42,143 nt of DNA from Cryomorphaceae bacterium BACL29 MAG-121220-bin8 (GTDB lineage: Bacteria > Bacteroidota > Bacteroidia > Flavobacteriales > Flavobacteriaceae), in the NCBI GenBank assembly GCA_905182765.1, contig CAJJCV010000012.1, forward strand, positions 1 to 42,143. The letters are read 5' to 3'. The notes below the pieces were generated by a model. That model was not told where the DNA came from. It did not search any database and saw nothing but the letters and a program-made list of their open reading frames with translations. Made by a program: the position numbers and the translations under genes. Of the stretch, positions 7,960 to 17,158 are shown in pieces (position 1 is the stretch's first letter; the number at the start of each line of letters is the position of its first letter).

Positions 7960-10859
7960 ATGCATTTTTTAAAAATCCTGTTATTTTTTCTTGTTTTTTC
8001 TTTTCATTCTTATTCACAGAATCCTTTAGTTTCAGATGATGCAGTAAAACAAGAAGTGTGGGTAGATAGTATTTATAATACTCTGTCGATTGATCAAAAG
8101 ATTGGACAGTTATTTACCATTTGGGTAGCCACAAAACAAGGTGATGATAAAATGAAAGAGGTTTCTTCAATAATTGAAAAAAATCATCTAGGAGGATTGA
8201 TTTTTTCTCTAGGAAACATAAAGGATCAAGCAAAATATACTAATATTTTTCAATCTATTTCAAAAGTTCCTTTATTAATTGGTATGGATGCAGAATGGGG
8301 TATTGGCATGAGGTTGGACGATGCTTTTTCTTTCCCATATAATATGACACTTGGAGCATTAAATGATGATTCTTTAATATATAATGTTGGAAAAAGAATT
8401 GGTGTTCACGCTAAAAGAATTGGTGTTCATATTAATTTTGCTCCAGTTACTGATATAAATACAAATCCTAACAACCCTATAATTGGTAGTAGATCGTTTG
8501 GAGAGGATAAGATTAACGTTACAAAGAAATCTTTATCATATTTAAAAGGAATGCAATCAGTTGGAATTATGGGCTCTGCAAAACATTTTCCTGGTCATGG
8601 AGATACATCAACGGATTCTCACAAAACGCTTCCAGTAATCAACTTTTCTGCTAAAAGAATAAATGATGTAGAGTTATTTCCTTACAAAGAGTTAATTAAA
8701 AATAATTTATCTACTGTTATGGTAGCTCACATGGAAGTTCCATCTTTAGAAAAGGAGCCAAAAATGCCATCAACGTTGTCAAAAAACATTATTTCTAAAC
8801 TTCTAAAAAAGAAATTAAAATTTGAAGGTTTAGTAATCACAGACGCTATGGATATGAAAGGTGTTGTAGATTTTAATAAAAATCAATCAGCTGATGTTGG
8901 CGCATTGTTAGCTGGAAACGATGTGTTACTTATGCCTGATGATCTAGATGAAAGTACAAAAAGCATTAAAAAAGCAATTAATGATGGAATTATAACAGAA
9001 AAGAGATTGAAGTATTCCGTTAAAAAAATATTAATGGCTAAATATAAAGCAGGGCTTTATAAAAAAAATAAAATTGATTTAGAGAATATTGTTGAAGATA
9101 TGAATAGCAATATAGATAAGTTATTATTTGAAGAAATTACAGAAAAATCTATCACATTAATAAAAAATGATAATGACATTCTTCCTATAAAAGATATTTC
9201 AACAAAAATTGCTTTTTTAGAAATGGGAGATTCAGACTCAGATGAATTTTTTAAAATATTAAATCATTACACTAAGGTCGATAAAATTGAATATGATTCA
9301 AAAGCTGAATTACTTACAACCTTAAAGCCTTATCATACAGTTGTTGTAGGTTTTCATAAATCAACTAAAAGTCCATTTGATCCTTATAAGTTTAATCAAT
9401 CAGAAATAGAAACGTTAGAGTTGTTATCAAAGAATAAGAATGTAATCTTAAATGTTTTTGCAAAACCTTATGCATTGATGGATCTTGATATGACAAATAT
9501 TTCTTCAATTTTAGTTTCTTATCAAAATAACGTTATTGCTCAAAACAAATCAGCTCAAATCATTTTTGGAGCATTACCTGCTGTTGGAAGATTACCTGTT
9601 TCAATAAGTAAAAAATATCCTTTACATAGCTCAATTAAAACAAAAACTATAAATAGGTTAAGTTATGGGCTTCCTAGCGATAAAAATTTCGATTTGGATA
9701 TACTGAATTCAATTGACTCAGTTGTAGAAGATGCAATACAAAAAAGAATGACACCTGGAGCTCAGGTACTTGTTTCTAAAAATGGTAAAGTTGTTTTTAA
9801 TAAAAGTTATGGTTACAAAACCTATAAAAAAAACAATCAAATTAAATGGGATCATATTTATGATTTAGCATCTCTTACCAAAATCTTATCATCTGTTCCA
9901 TTACTTATGAATGAGTTTGAAAGTAATGGTATTAATGAAAAATCAACTTTATCTGATATTTTACCTGATTTAGATTTAAAAGATAAAGGCAATTTATTGT
10001 TAAAAGAAATGTTGGCTCATCAGTCTGGATTATATCCATGGATTCCTTTTTATAAGGAAACTTTGGATTCTGTGAGTTATAATCCTTTAACTAGTTTTTA
10101 CAGTAAAAAAAAAACAAAAAATATTCTATCTCAGTAAATAGAGATCTTTTTCTTAAAAATTCTTTTTTAGATACAATTAAAAATAGAATTATTGACAGCG
10201 AACTTTCACAAAATAAATCATATTTATACAGCGATCTGCCTTATTATTTTTTTAAATATTTTCTTGAGGATAAACATAAGGTTACTTTAGATAAATTACT
10301 TAAAAAGATTATTTTAAATAAAGTTGGCGCAAATTTCACAACATATAATCCATTAGAGTTATTTACTTCAAATAAAATTGTCCCCTCTGAAATTGATAAT
10401 TATTTTAGAAAAGACACTCTTGTTGGCTATGTTCATGACATGGGTGCAGCTATGCAAGGTGGAATAGGTGGGCATGCAGGTCTTTTTTCTAATTCAAACG
10501 ATGTTGCTAAGATTATGCAAATGTATTTACTGAATGGTAAATATGGTTCAAAAACATTTTTTTCTAAATCAACAATTGATTACTTTAACACCTGTTATTA
10601 TTGTGAAGATGGAAATAGAAGAGGTTTAGGTTTTGACAAGCCACAAATTGATGATAGTTCTCCAACTTGTGGGTGTGTTCCAATGTCTAGTTTTGGACAT
10701 TCGGGTTTTACGGGAACATATGTATGGGGAGATCCTGAAAATCAAATTATATATGTTTTCTTGTCAAATAGAACATTTCCATCAATGAATAATAACAAAC
10801 TTTCTGATAATAATATTAGAACAGAAATTCAAAGAATTATTTACGATTCTTTAAAATGA
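7960..10859 (+). CDS. GH3 glycosidase (NagZ-like) fused to serine beta-lactamase domain, interrupted by a -1 frameshift
   Basis: Exported fusion expected to be about 966 residues. The signal peptide (residues 1-19) precedes a GH3 domain with the NagZ-type KHFPGHGDT (K208, H209) and the nucleophile D295 in VITDAMDMKG. A GH3 C-terminal alpha/beta domain follows, then a class-C-like beta-lactamase domain with SLTK (S638, K641), YSD in LYSDLPYYFF, and GHSGFTG near the end. As sequenced, the frame from 7960 stops at 10137. The rest continues without a stop in the -1 frame from about 10122 to 10859 and carries the missing beta-lactamase motifs, so this is one gene broken at an A10 C A6 tract. It may be read by slippage, be a young pseudogene, or reflect a sequencing error. 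The stop overlaps bshA by four bases. NagZ-like members remove GlcNAc from muropeptides; the exact role here is inferred. Confidence 0.85.
10105..10122 (+). other. Frameshift site: A10 run and in-frame slippery heptamer
   Basis: Ten A residues (10105-10114), a C, then six A and a T. In the frame of the upstream domain the codons are ACA AAA AAT, so 10116-10122 is A AAA AAT, an exact X XXY YYZ heptamer. Slipping back by one base lands in the frame that encodes the rest of the beta-lactamase domain (next codons TAT TCT ATC TCA). A weak 5-bp stem (ATCTC 10128-10132 with GAGAT 10141-10145) starts five bases downstream. A lost A in a homopolymer would look the same. Confidence 0.6.
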
Positions 10860-11995
10860 TGAAAATGAAAATAGCTATTGTTTGTTACCCAACGTTTGGA
10901 GGAAGTGGTGTTATGGCGACTGAATTAGGAATGTCTCTAGTTAATCATGGTCATGAGGTTCATTTTATAGCTTATAAGAAACCAGTAAGATTAACTGATT
11001 TAAACAACAAATTACATTTTCATAAAGTTAATGTTCCTGATTATCCGTTGTTTAGTTTTGTTCCCTACGAACTTGCTTTATCTACTAAACTAGTTGATGT
11101 AGTTAAAAATAATTCTATTGATGTATTACATGTACACTATGCAATTCCTCATGCATATGCCGCTTATATGGCAAAAAAAATGTTAAAAGAGCAGTCTATC
11201 AATATTCCAATAGTTACAACTCTACACGGAACAGATATAACTTTAGTTGGAAATCATCCTTCTTACAAAACTGCTGTAACTTTCAGTATCAATAAATCTG
11301 ATATAGTTACCTGTGTGTCTCAAAGTTTAAAAGAGGATACTTTAGATCAGTTTGAAATTAAAAAGGATATTAAAGTTATTCCCAATTTTATTGATATCAA
11401 TAAATACATGGTACAACAAGATTTATGTTTGCACGAGAATCCCATCCCAGCAAAAGAATTTATTATTTCTCATGTTAGTAATTTTAGACCTGTGAAAAAC
11501 ATAGCCAATGTTGTTAAAATATTTTATAATATTCAAAAAAAATTGAATGCCAAATTAATAATGATAGGAGAGGGGCCAGACAAATTATTAGCCGAAAATT
11601 TATGTCAAGAACTAGGAATCTCACATTTGGTAAAGTTTTTAGGGAATTCCAATCAAGTTGAAAAAAACTTATGTCATTCAGACTTGTTTTTATTACCATC
11701 TTCAGCTGAGAGTTTTGGATTAGCAGCTTTAGAAGCTATGGCGTCTAAAGTCGCTGTTATTTCATCTGATTCAGGTGGCCTTCCGGAAATTAATATTAAC
11801 GGAGAAACAGGCTATGTTGAAAATTTTGATAATGTTGATGAGATGTCAAGAAAAGCTATATCTATTTTAAGTAGTAAAGAAAGTCTAGATAATTTTAAAA
11901 ATAAAGCATTTTTAAAGGCTAAGGAGTTTGATATAAGCAAAATAGTGCCGTTATACGAAAAGACCTATCAAGATGCTTTAGATAGCATTAAATAG
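10856..11995 (+). CDS. bshA: N-acetyl-alpha-D-glucosaminyl L-malate synthase BshA
   Basis: GT4 glycosyltransferase that joins UDP-GlcNAc to L-malate in the first step of bacillithiol synthesis, in the cytoplasm. The N-terminal MKIAIVCYPTFGGSGVMATE is the BshA signature; VLHVHYAIPHAYAAYMA and TTLHGTDITLVG follow, and the donor-binding C-terminal domain has SAESFGLAALEAMA with the conserved ExxxxxxxE. 379 residues is the usual length. ATG at 10856 overlaps the preceding stop (ATGA); the third codon ATG at 10862 is an alternative giving the canonical MKIAIV start. The other bsh genes are not in the window. The 3' end overlaps the opposing Dabb gene by eight bases. Confidence 0.95.
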   Translation: MMKMKIAIVCYPTFGGSGVMATELGMSLVNHGHEVHFIAYKKPVRLTDLNNKLHFHKVNVPDYPLFSFVPYELALSTKLVDVVKNNSIDVLHVHYAIPHAYAAYMAKKMLKEQSINIPIVTTLHGTDITLVGNHPSYKTAVTFSINKSDIVTCVSQSLKEDTLDQFEIKKDIKVIPNFIDINKYMVQQDLCLHENPIPAKEFIISHVSNFRPVKNIANVVKIFYNIQKKLNAKLIMIGEGPDKLLAENLCQELGISHLVKFLGNSNQVEKNLCHSDLFLLPSSAESFGLAALEAMASKVAVISSDSGGLPEININGETGYVENFDNVDEMSRKAISILSSKESLDNFKNKAFLKAKEFDISKIVPLYEKTYQDALDSIK

Positions 11996-12395
11996 GTTCT
12001 TGAATCGAATCAAATATTAATACTTTTTCCCATAAATGCTTTGCTTCACCTATAAAAATTAAGTGTGCTGGTTCATCTTGATATATTCTTTGGTCTTTAT
12101 AAGTATCGAATGTAAAAATCAAGCAATAGTTATAGGAGTTATCAATTACTTCTCTTTTTTCTGTATTAGCCGGTTTACCTAAATGCATTTTATTAGCAAA
12201 CTGACTATTTTTCATAAGCTTTTTAATAGCTGTTTCAAAAGTCTTAACATCCTCTTTATTATCAGAATCATTTAACCAGAAATAGACACTGTGAATAATT
12301 TTACCTTCAATTAGTTTTGAATCACTTTCGTTTGAATTGTTACAGCTTGACATAATTAATAAAGTTAATAGAATATATGTGTAATTAAATTTCAT
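11988..12395 (-). CDS. Dabb-family (stress-response A/B barrel) lipoprotein
   Basis: Lipoprotein of 135 residues: signal peptide with lipobox LIMSSC, C18 as the likely lipidated residue. The mature part (IIHSVYFWLNDSDNKEDVKTFETAIKKL ... LIFTFDTYKDQRIYQDEPAHLIFIGEA) matches the ferredoxin-like alpha/beta barrel Dabb fold, including the HSVYFWL first strand and the late YQDEPAH segment. The biochemical role of exported Dabb proteins is unknown. It lies 20 bases downstream of the penicillin-acylase gene start side on the same strand, so both may be co-transcribed from separate promoters. Its 3' end runs into bshA tail to tail. Confidence 0.8.
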   Translation of the reverse strand: MKFNYTYILLTLLIMSSCNNSNESDSKLIEGKIIHSVYFWLNDSDNKEDVKTFETAIKKLMKNSQFANKMHLGKPANTEKREVIDNSYNYCLIFTFDTYKDQRIYQDEPAHLIFIGEAKHLWEKVLIFDSIQEPI

Positions 12396-12415
12396 ACCTA
12401 AAAATACAAGATTTT

Positions 12416-14473
12416 TTAATTTGGATGATATATTTTTTTGGCATTTTTATAAATTTCTTTTTTATCAAATGTCATTTTTTTAGTTTGAAACTTTGAATAC
12501 ATATCCATCTGGTCGGAATAGTGAACCGAGTTTTTACGATCACTGCTTCCATATGAAATAATAGATTCAATTTCAGTTTTGTTTTTAGTGAATTTCACTA
12601 ATTCAATATATGATTCACCATGTGTTACTTTTATTTGTCCATCTTTGTGATCAACTCCTCTCATTGCTGTTAATACATCTGGGAGACCGTATATAGGTAT
12701 TTCTTTATTTCCTCTTACAAGTTTTTGAAATTCACCAAGCTTAACATTTTCAGAACCAAAATCACTTAGCATTTTTTCCTTAGTATCTTTTAAACAATCT
12801 ATAATCATTTGTTTTGTTGCTACCTTATCATCTGAAAGTAGTTTAAAATACTTTTTACCAAATAAATAATAAAAAATCCCATAGGATCCTGCACCGTAAG
12901 AATCAGCATCAGCAGATCTATCCCAATTTTGAATAGATTCTATTAGGTTTTTTATTTCAGGATGCTGATTTGGATCTAATTCAAAAAGAACATTTAAATC
13001 TATATAATTATAATTAAATGGTGTAGGAAATGTTCTGTCGTATTTTATTTTTTTAAATGTCGAATAATCTATTGTATCATAAGAGTTAATTAAATTATAT
13101 AATCTAGTACTTCTATTGTTATCGTATGTAGGAAAACCCATTGTTTTAGAAAAATCCTCTTCACTTGGATTCTCTTCAGTTGAAGTTGATTTAAAGGGAC
13201 TATGATTTGCATTGTAAACGTAACCAGATTTTGGATTTAGAACTTGAGGAAGCTCTTCTGTAGTGTAATATTTTGTCCAAAGATTTTTTCTAGTATTTCC
13301 AGGAACTACATTTCTCCAGTTAAATTCTTCATTTCTAACGGGAATTATTCCATTTGAAATATAAAATATATTCCCCTTATTATCAGCATATCCAATATTA
13401 TATCCAGGTAAATTTCTAGTTTTTAATATTTCATAAAACTCCTCAAATGAATTGGCTTTATTCATTTTCCACCACTGTTGTAGAGCTTTAATATTGAAAA
13501 GGGAAGGGGTGCGAATAGAAAAATATCCAGATTCGTTTTTTAATGTAGGTCCAAAAATACTTTTATAAAATTTTCTTTTAACCTTAATGTCAATTCCTAA
13601 AACCTTAACATATATAGAAGCTTTTTTCTTTTCAAGTTTTAATTCCTCTCCGTCAACTAAATAAGTAAGCTTTTTTGTAGGATGCATTTCTAGTTCAAAA
13701 ATATCCGCTTTATCTGGGTAGTTAACCGTGTGAGCCCAACCTAAATTTTTGTTGGCTCCAATAAGTAAACAAGGTGCTCCAGCAAAAGTAGCCCCGATGA
13801 TGTTAGTACCTTCTTCACTAACCAAATGAGCCTCGTACCAAGAAGTAGGACCATCAAGTGGTTGATGCGTGTTTATCGCTAAGTATGTCTCATTGTTACC
13901 CGTTTTATTTGAGTTAAACGCAAAAGTATTAGATCCTTTAATATCATCCTTGAACGGATTCTCTCTTGGAACTTTATTATTTATTATTGACAGCACTAGT
14001 TTGTCAGCTTCGTTTGCTATAAATAATTGAAGAAACGAATATGCACTCATTTTCCTTGGAGTTATAGGAAATAATTTCTTTTCCAGTACTTCATCAGGAT
14101 GCGTATCAGCATACTTGTTTAATCCCTGAGAATATGCTTTTAAAATTTCAATGAACTCAGGATCTAATGTGTTAAATAACTTGTCTACTGTTTCTTTAGA
14201 TTCAATAAGTTGAGTTAAAAAATCTGCACCAGCCCCATTTATACCTATATGTTTACTTAGTAATCCGTTTCCAGCTAAATAACCTTGTTGAATGGTTTTA
14301 AAATCATCCTCAGCATGACTCCAGGCTAAGCCATAGGCAACATCCGCATCTGTTTTACCATAAATATGAGGCACTCCAAAATTATCTCTTACTATTTCAA
14401 CATCCAATGGATTAATTTGAGAATAACTTAAACTAACATTAAATAAAATAATTAGTAAAATGATTTTTTTCAT
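12416..14473 (-). CDS. Penicillin acylase family protein (Ntn hydrolase)
   Basis: Exported amidase of the penicillin/AHL acylase family, 685 residues, with signal peptide (residues 1-19, SLSYSQ). The alpha-chain start VEIVRDNFGVPHIYGKTDADVAYGLAWSHAEDD is diagnostic. Self-processing should occur before S181 in KGSNTFAFN, the N-terminal nucleophile of the beta chain. Downstream YLAINTHQPLDGP and ATFAGAPCLLIGANKNLGWAHT are conserved substrate-pocket regions, and YNANHSPF carries a catalytic-type Asn. Substrates range from beta-lactams to acyl-homoserine lactones to peptides, and this sequence does not decide among them. Transcribed toward the Dabb gene with a 20-base gap. Confidence 0.92.
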   Translation of the reverse strand: MKKIILLIILFNVSLSYSQINPLDVEIVRDNFGVPHIYGKTDADVAYGLAWSHAEDDFKTIQQGYLAGNGLLSKHIGINGAGADFLTQLIESKETVDKLFNTLDPEFIEILKAYSQGLNKYADTHPDEVLEKKLFPITPRKMSAYSFLQLFIANEADKLVLSIINNKVPRENPFKDDIKGSNTFAFNSNKTGNNETYLAINTHQPLDGPTSWYEAHLVSEEGTNIIGATFAGAPCLLIGANKNLGWAHTVNYPDKADIFELEMHPTKKLTYLVDGEELKLEKKKASIYVKVLGIDIKVKRKFYKSIFGPTLKNESGYFSIRTPSLFNIKALQQWWKMNKANSFEEFYEILKTRNLPGYNIGYADNKGNIFYISNGIIPVRNEEFNWRNVVPGNTRKNLWTKYYTTEELPQVLNPKSGYVYNANHSPFKSTSTEENPSEEDFSKTMGFPTYDNNRSTRLYNLINSYDTIDYSTFKKIKYDRTFPTPFNYNYIDLNVLFELDPNQHPEIKNLIESIQNWDRSADADSYGAGSYGIFYYLFGKKYFKLLSDDKVATKQMIIDCLKDTKEKMLSDFGSENVKLGEFQKLVRGNKEIPIYGLPDVLTAMRGVDHKDGQIKVTHGESYIELVKFTKNKTEIESIISYGSSDRKNSVHYSDQMDMYSKFQTKKMTFDKKEIYKNAKKIYHPN

Positions 14474-14559
14474 ACTTATATCTATCCAATAATCATACCA
14501 CTTAATTCATGAAATTTATTGTCTCAAATTAATTTTATATTAGCAGTCTATTAACTACT

Positions 14560-14916
14560 ATGATTAAATTTATAACAGGAAGAATTAAAGCAATTTTTTA
14601 TTCAATTAAAGGAGCTTTTTTATTATTAAAAACTGAACATTCTATCCAGGCTCAATCTTTTATTGCGTTGTTGTTTGTTGTTGCAGGGTTTTATTTTGAA
14701 ATTTCTGATATTGAATGGTTATTTCAAGTACTTGCAATATGTCTAGTTCTCTGTGCTGAATCTCTTAATACAGCAATTGAGAAAATAGCAGATTTTATTC
14801 ATCCAGATTATAACAATAAAATAGGATTCATTAAGGATGTTGCTGCTGGTGCAGTTTTTTTTGCAGCTATTTTTGCTTTAGTAACAATATATTTTATTTA
14901 TTCAGTAAAACTTTAA
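14560..14916 (+). CDS. dgkA: Diacylglycerol kinase family protein (DgkA)
   Basis: Small inner-membrane kinase of 118 residues with three helices. The signature ESLNTAIEKIADFI (residues ~68-80) and KDVAAGAVFFAA (~96-107) match DgkA/undecaprenol kinase enzymes of bacteria. Relatives phosphorylate diacylglycerol or undecaprenol with ATP, recycling lipids in the envelope; which one this uses cannot be said. ATG start is supported by the amphipathic N-terminus and by a normal family length. Convergent with the DUF1295 gene: one base separates the stop codons. Confidence 0.9.
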   Translation: MIKFITGRIKAIFYSIKGAFLLLKTEHSIQAQSFIALLFVVAGFYFEISDIEWLFQVLAICLVLCAESLNTAIEKIADFIHPDYNNKIGFIKDVAAGAVFFAAIFALVTIYFIYSVKL

Positions 14917-14917
14917 T

Positions 14918-15649
14918 TTACAGTAAATAGGGGATAACCGCTTTTCTTTTACTGGGATAGTTTTCAAAATTTTCATTATACCATTTATGATGTGCTTTTG
15001 ATCTTGGAATCAGGTTACAGATTGTCCATATTAAAAATGATATAGAACCAAGATTTAACGTCATTATTGCAAAACCTAGCCATTCTATTATTTCTCCAAA
15101 GAAATTGGGACATGAAACATAATTAAATAGTCCGCCTTTAGGGATAACATATCCTTTTTGATTAGTTCTTAATTTAATAAGTATGTTATCCGAGAAAATA
15201 TTTATAAATAAACCAATGATAAAAATAATAAAACCAATTAGTATACAAGTAAATGAAATGGATTCAAAAGGTATTGTTGCTATAAAATATCCATTCAAAA
15301 TACCATTTATTACATTGAAAAAGAATGCAGATGCTACAATTGCAACAGGAATCTTTTTCCCTTTAGTTTTAATTTTTAAAGGATAGATTATTGTTCTGTT
15401 AAAATAGTGTGTAATCCATATAAAAATAAAACCAATACTTAGACTTATCTCCTCTACAACTATATAATAAATTAATGGACAAGTGATAAGTGCAGGAAAC
15501 TCCATCAAAACCCAACCTGTTTTGTTATCTATGGTTTTACCCCATTTTTTAGTTGAATGTTTTCCGTAGGGTGCTTTATAAATTAAGTTTATAGGAAAAA
15601 TAATTAAAGCTATTATAATCCATAAATATGTAATTTCTGTTATTCCCAT
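14918..15649 (-). CDS. DUF1295/steroid 5-alpha-reductase-like membrane protein
   Basis: Integral-membrane protein of 243 residues with about six helices. The C-terminal third (GGLFNYVSCPNFFGEIIEWLGFAI ... SKAHHKWYNENFENYPSKRKAVIPYLL) is the conserved signature of the steroid 5-alpha-reductase/isoprenylcysteine methyltransferase superfamily, with the Pro-Asn-Phe and HxWY..F..YP motifs. The member is close to eukaryotic 3-oxo-5-alpha-steroid 4-dehydrogenases in pattern. Bacterial function is unproven; reduction of a steroid- or terpenoid-like double bond is a guess. Ends one base from dgkA tail to tail. The SusCD terminator lies immediately upstream of its start. Confidence 0.85.
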   Translation of the reverse strand: MGITEITYLWIIIALIIFPINLIYKAPYGKHSTKKWGKTIDNKTGWVLMEFPALITCPLIYYIVVEEISLSIGFIFIWITHYFNRTIIYPLKIKTKGKKIPVAIVASAFFFNVINGILNGYFIATIPFESISFTCILIGFIIFIIGLFINIFSDNILIKLRTNQKGYVIPKGGLFNYVSCPNFFGEIIEWLGFAIMTLNLGSISFLIWTICNLIPRSKAHHKWYNENFENYPSKRKAVIPYLL

Positions 15650-15660
15650 TTATTTTAAAT

Positions 15661-15688
15661 AAAAAAAACCCGCCTTGCAGCGGGTTTT
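15661..15688 (-). terminator. Rho-independent terminator of the susC-susD operon
   Basis: Stem CCCGC (15669-15673) with GCGGG (15680-15684), six-base loop, extended by A:T pairs on both sides. Read on the minus strand, the stem is followed by eight T residues, so it ends transcripts coming out of susD (stop at 15718). It is the strongest hairpin terminator seen in the window and lies in an otherwise very AT-rich stretch. Confidence 0.85.
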
Positions 15689-15717
15689 CTTATCAAATAT
15701 CTTTGGTTAATTAGATA

Positions 15718-17154
15718 TTAGTTTCCGTATCCGTAATTTTGAACCATATTAGGATTCGCATTTCTCTCTGAAAGTGAAATTGGGTATGCGTACCTATGTG
15801 AACCATAAACAGGTGGAGTTCCAGTTAAATCATCATTTAATTGTTTAAATCCATCAATTAAAGGCATGTCCATTCCCATTCTTGATAAATCATGGAATCT
15901 AAGACCTTCAAATGCAAATTCCTTTCTTCTTTCCTCTAGAATATTTTCTAAAGTTGCAGAAGCATAGTAATCAGCACCTAATCCTCTTATTGCAGGAATG
16001 TTATTTAGGTATGAAAGTGCATCAGTAGCATTTCCAGCTCTAAGGCTAGTTTCTGCGGCTATTAAATGCATTTCTTCAACTCTGAACAATGTTACATTAT
16101 CAGCTCCATTCATTGAAGGAAATTTACCAAGCATTGTTGGATATCCCTGTGCAGTACCAATCATATCAGCTGCACCTCTAACATCATCGACACCATAAAT
16201 ATCTAATAGATCTGGATTAGCTCCAGTTCCAGTTAATATTCTAACATCTCCATAAGAAGTTCCTCTTAATATGTAAGCGATTCCGTTAATACCTCTATTA
16301 TCTGTTCCAGAAAAAGCTAATTCAAATAAAGAATTTGAAGCATTGTCTGTAGTGTAAGAAGAAGCAAAACCAGCTGCACTTACAGGTGAAGCTCCAGAAT
16401 TAGCGATTACCCACTTGGCTGCTGAATCAGCAGTTGCATATAGGCTAGGATCAACTGATCCAGCGTAAAGAGTCGCTCTAGCTAAAATAGCATATGCTCC
16501 TGCTTTACTCATGTAACTTGTTGATGAGTTAAACGAATCGTTCATCATACCAATTGCAGATGTTAAATCTGCTGCAATATCACCAATATTAGATACAACA
16601 GTTCCTCTTGCTGGCGTTAAATAATCAGCATCTTTGTAAGTTTTAACGTATGGAATTCCTAATGAGCTAGCTCCACCTTGACCAGTAATAAAATGTTGAC
16701 CATAGTCTTGAAGTAAATCAAAATGAGCTAAAGCTCTTAGTGCGTGAGCTTGACCTTGGATATGTGCAATTTCATCTGCACTTCCAGTTAAATTGGAAGT
16801 ATCAGCATTAATTACAATATTAGTAATTGCTATAACTCCATAAACCGAACTCCATGGTCCAGCACCATTATTGCTGTAATCCATGTCAGAGTTTGCAAAT
16901 CTTCCAGAATTCATATTAGAATAAGCGTTGTCAGTTCTAACATCACCCATAATAATTTGATCTCTTCCATAGTACCCTGACCCACTCATTCTGTCGTAAG
17001 CACTATTTAAAACAAAACCTAAATCAGTAGCAGAATTAATTCCGCTATCTAAGTCTTTATCTAAAGCCAATGTTGGTTCTAGATCGCTTTCACCACACGA
17101 TACTACTAGAGCTGATGCGGTAAAAATTAATAAGTATCTGTATATATTTTTCAT
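15718..17154 (-). CDS. SusD/RagB family nutrient-binding lipoprotein
   Basis: Surface lipoprotein that acts as the lid of a SusC TonB-dependent transporter. Lipobox SALVVSC gives C20 as the lipidated residue. The N-terminal TPR-like region contains IQGQAHALRALAHFDLLQDYGQ, the SusD hallmark, and the C-terminal part has RVEEMHLIAAETSLRAGNATDALSYLN and NILEERRKEFAFEGLRFHDLSRMG. 478 residues is normal. The gene begins four bases after the susC stop, so both are one operon ended by the hairpin at 15661. No glycosidase, sulfatase or peptidase flanks the pair, so substrate is undetermined. Confidence 0.95.
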   Translation of the reverse strand: MKNIYRYLLIFTASALVVSCGESDLEPTLALDKDLDSGINSATDLGFVLNSAYDRMSGSGYYGRDQIIMGDVRTDNAYSNMNSGRFANSDMDYSNNGAGPWSSVYGVIAITNIVINADTSNLTGSADEIAHIQGQAHALRALAHFDLLQDYGQHFITGQGGASSLGIPYVKTYKDADYLTPARGTVVSNIGDIAADLTSAIGMMNDSFNSSTSYMSKAGAYAILARATLYAGSVDPSLYATADSAAKWVIANSGASPVSAAGFASSYTTDNASNSLFELAFSGTDNRGINGIAYILRGTSYGDVRILTGTGANPDLLDIYGVDDVRGAADMIGTAQGYPTMLGKFPSMNGADNVTLFRVEEMHLIAAETSLRAGNATDALSYLNNIPAIRGLGADYYASATLENILEERRKEFAFEGLRFHDLSRMGMDMPLIDGFKQLNDDLTGTPPVYGSHRYAYPISLSERNANPNMVQNYGYGN

Positions 17155-17158
17155 ATTA

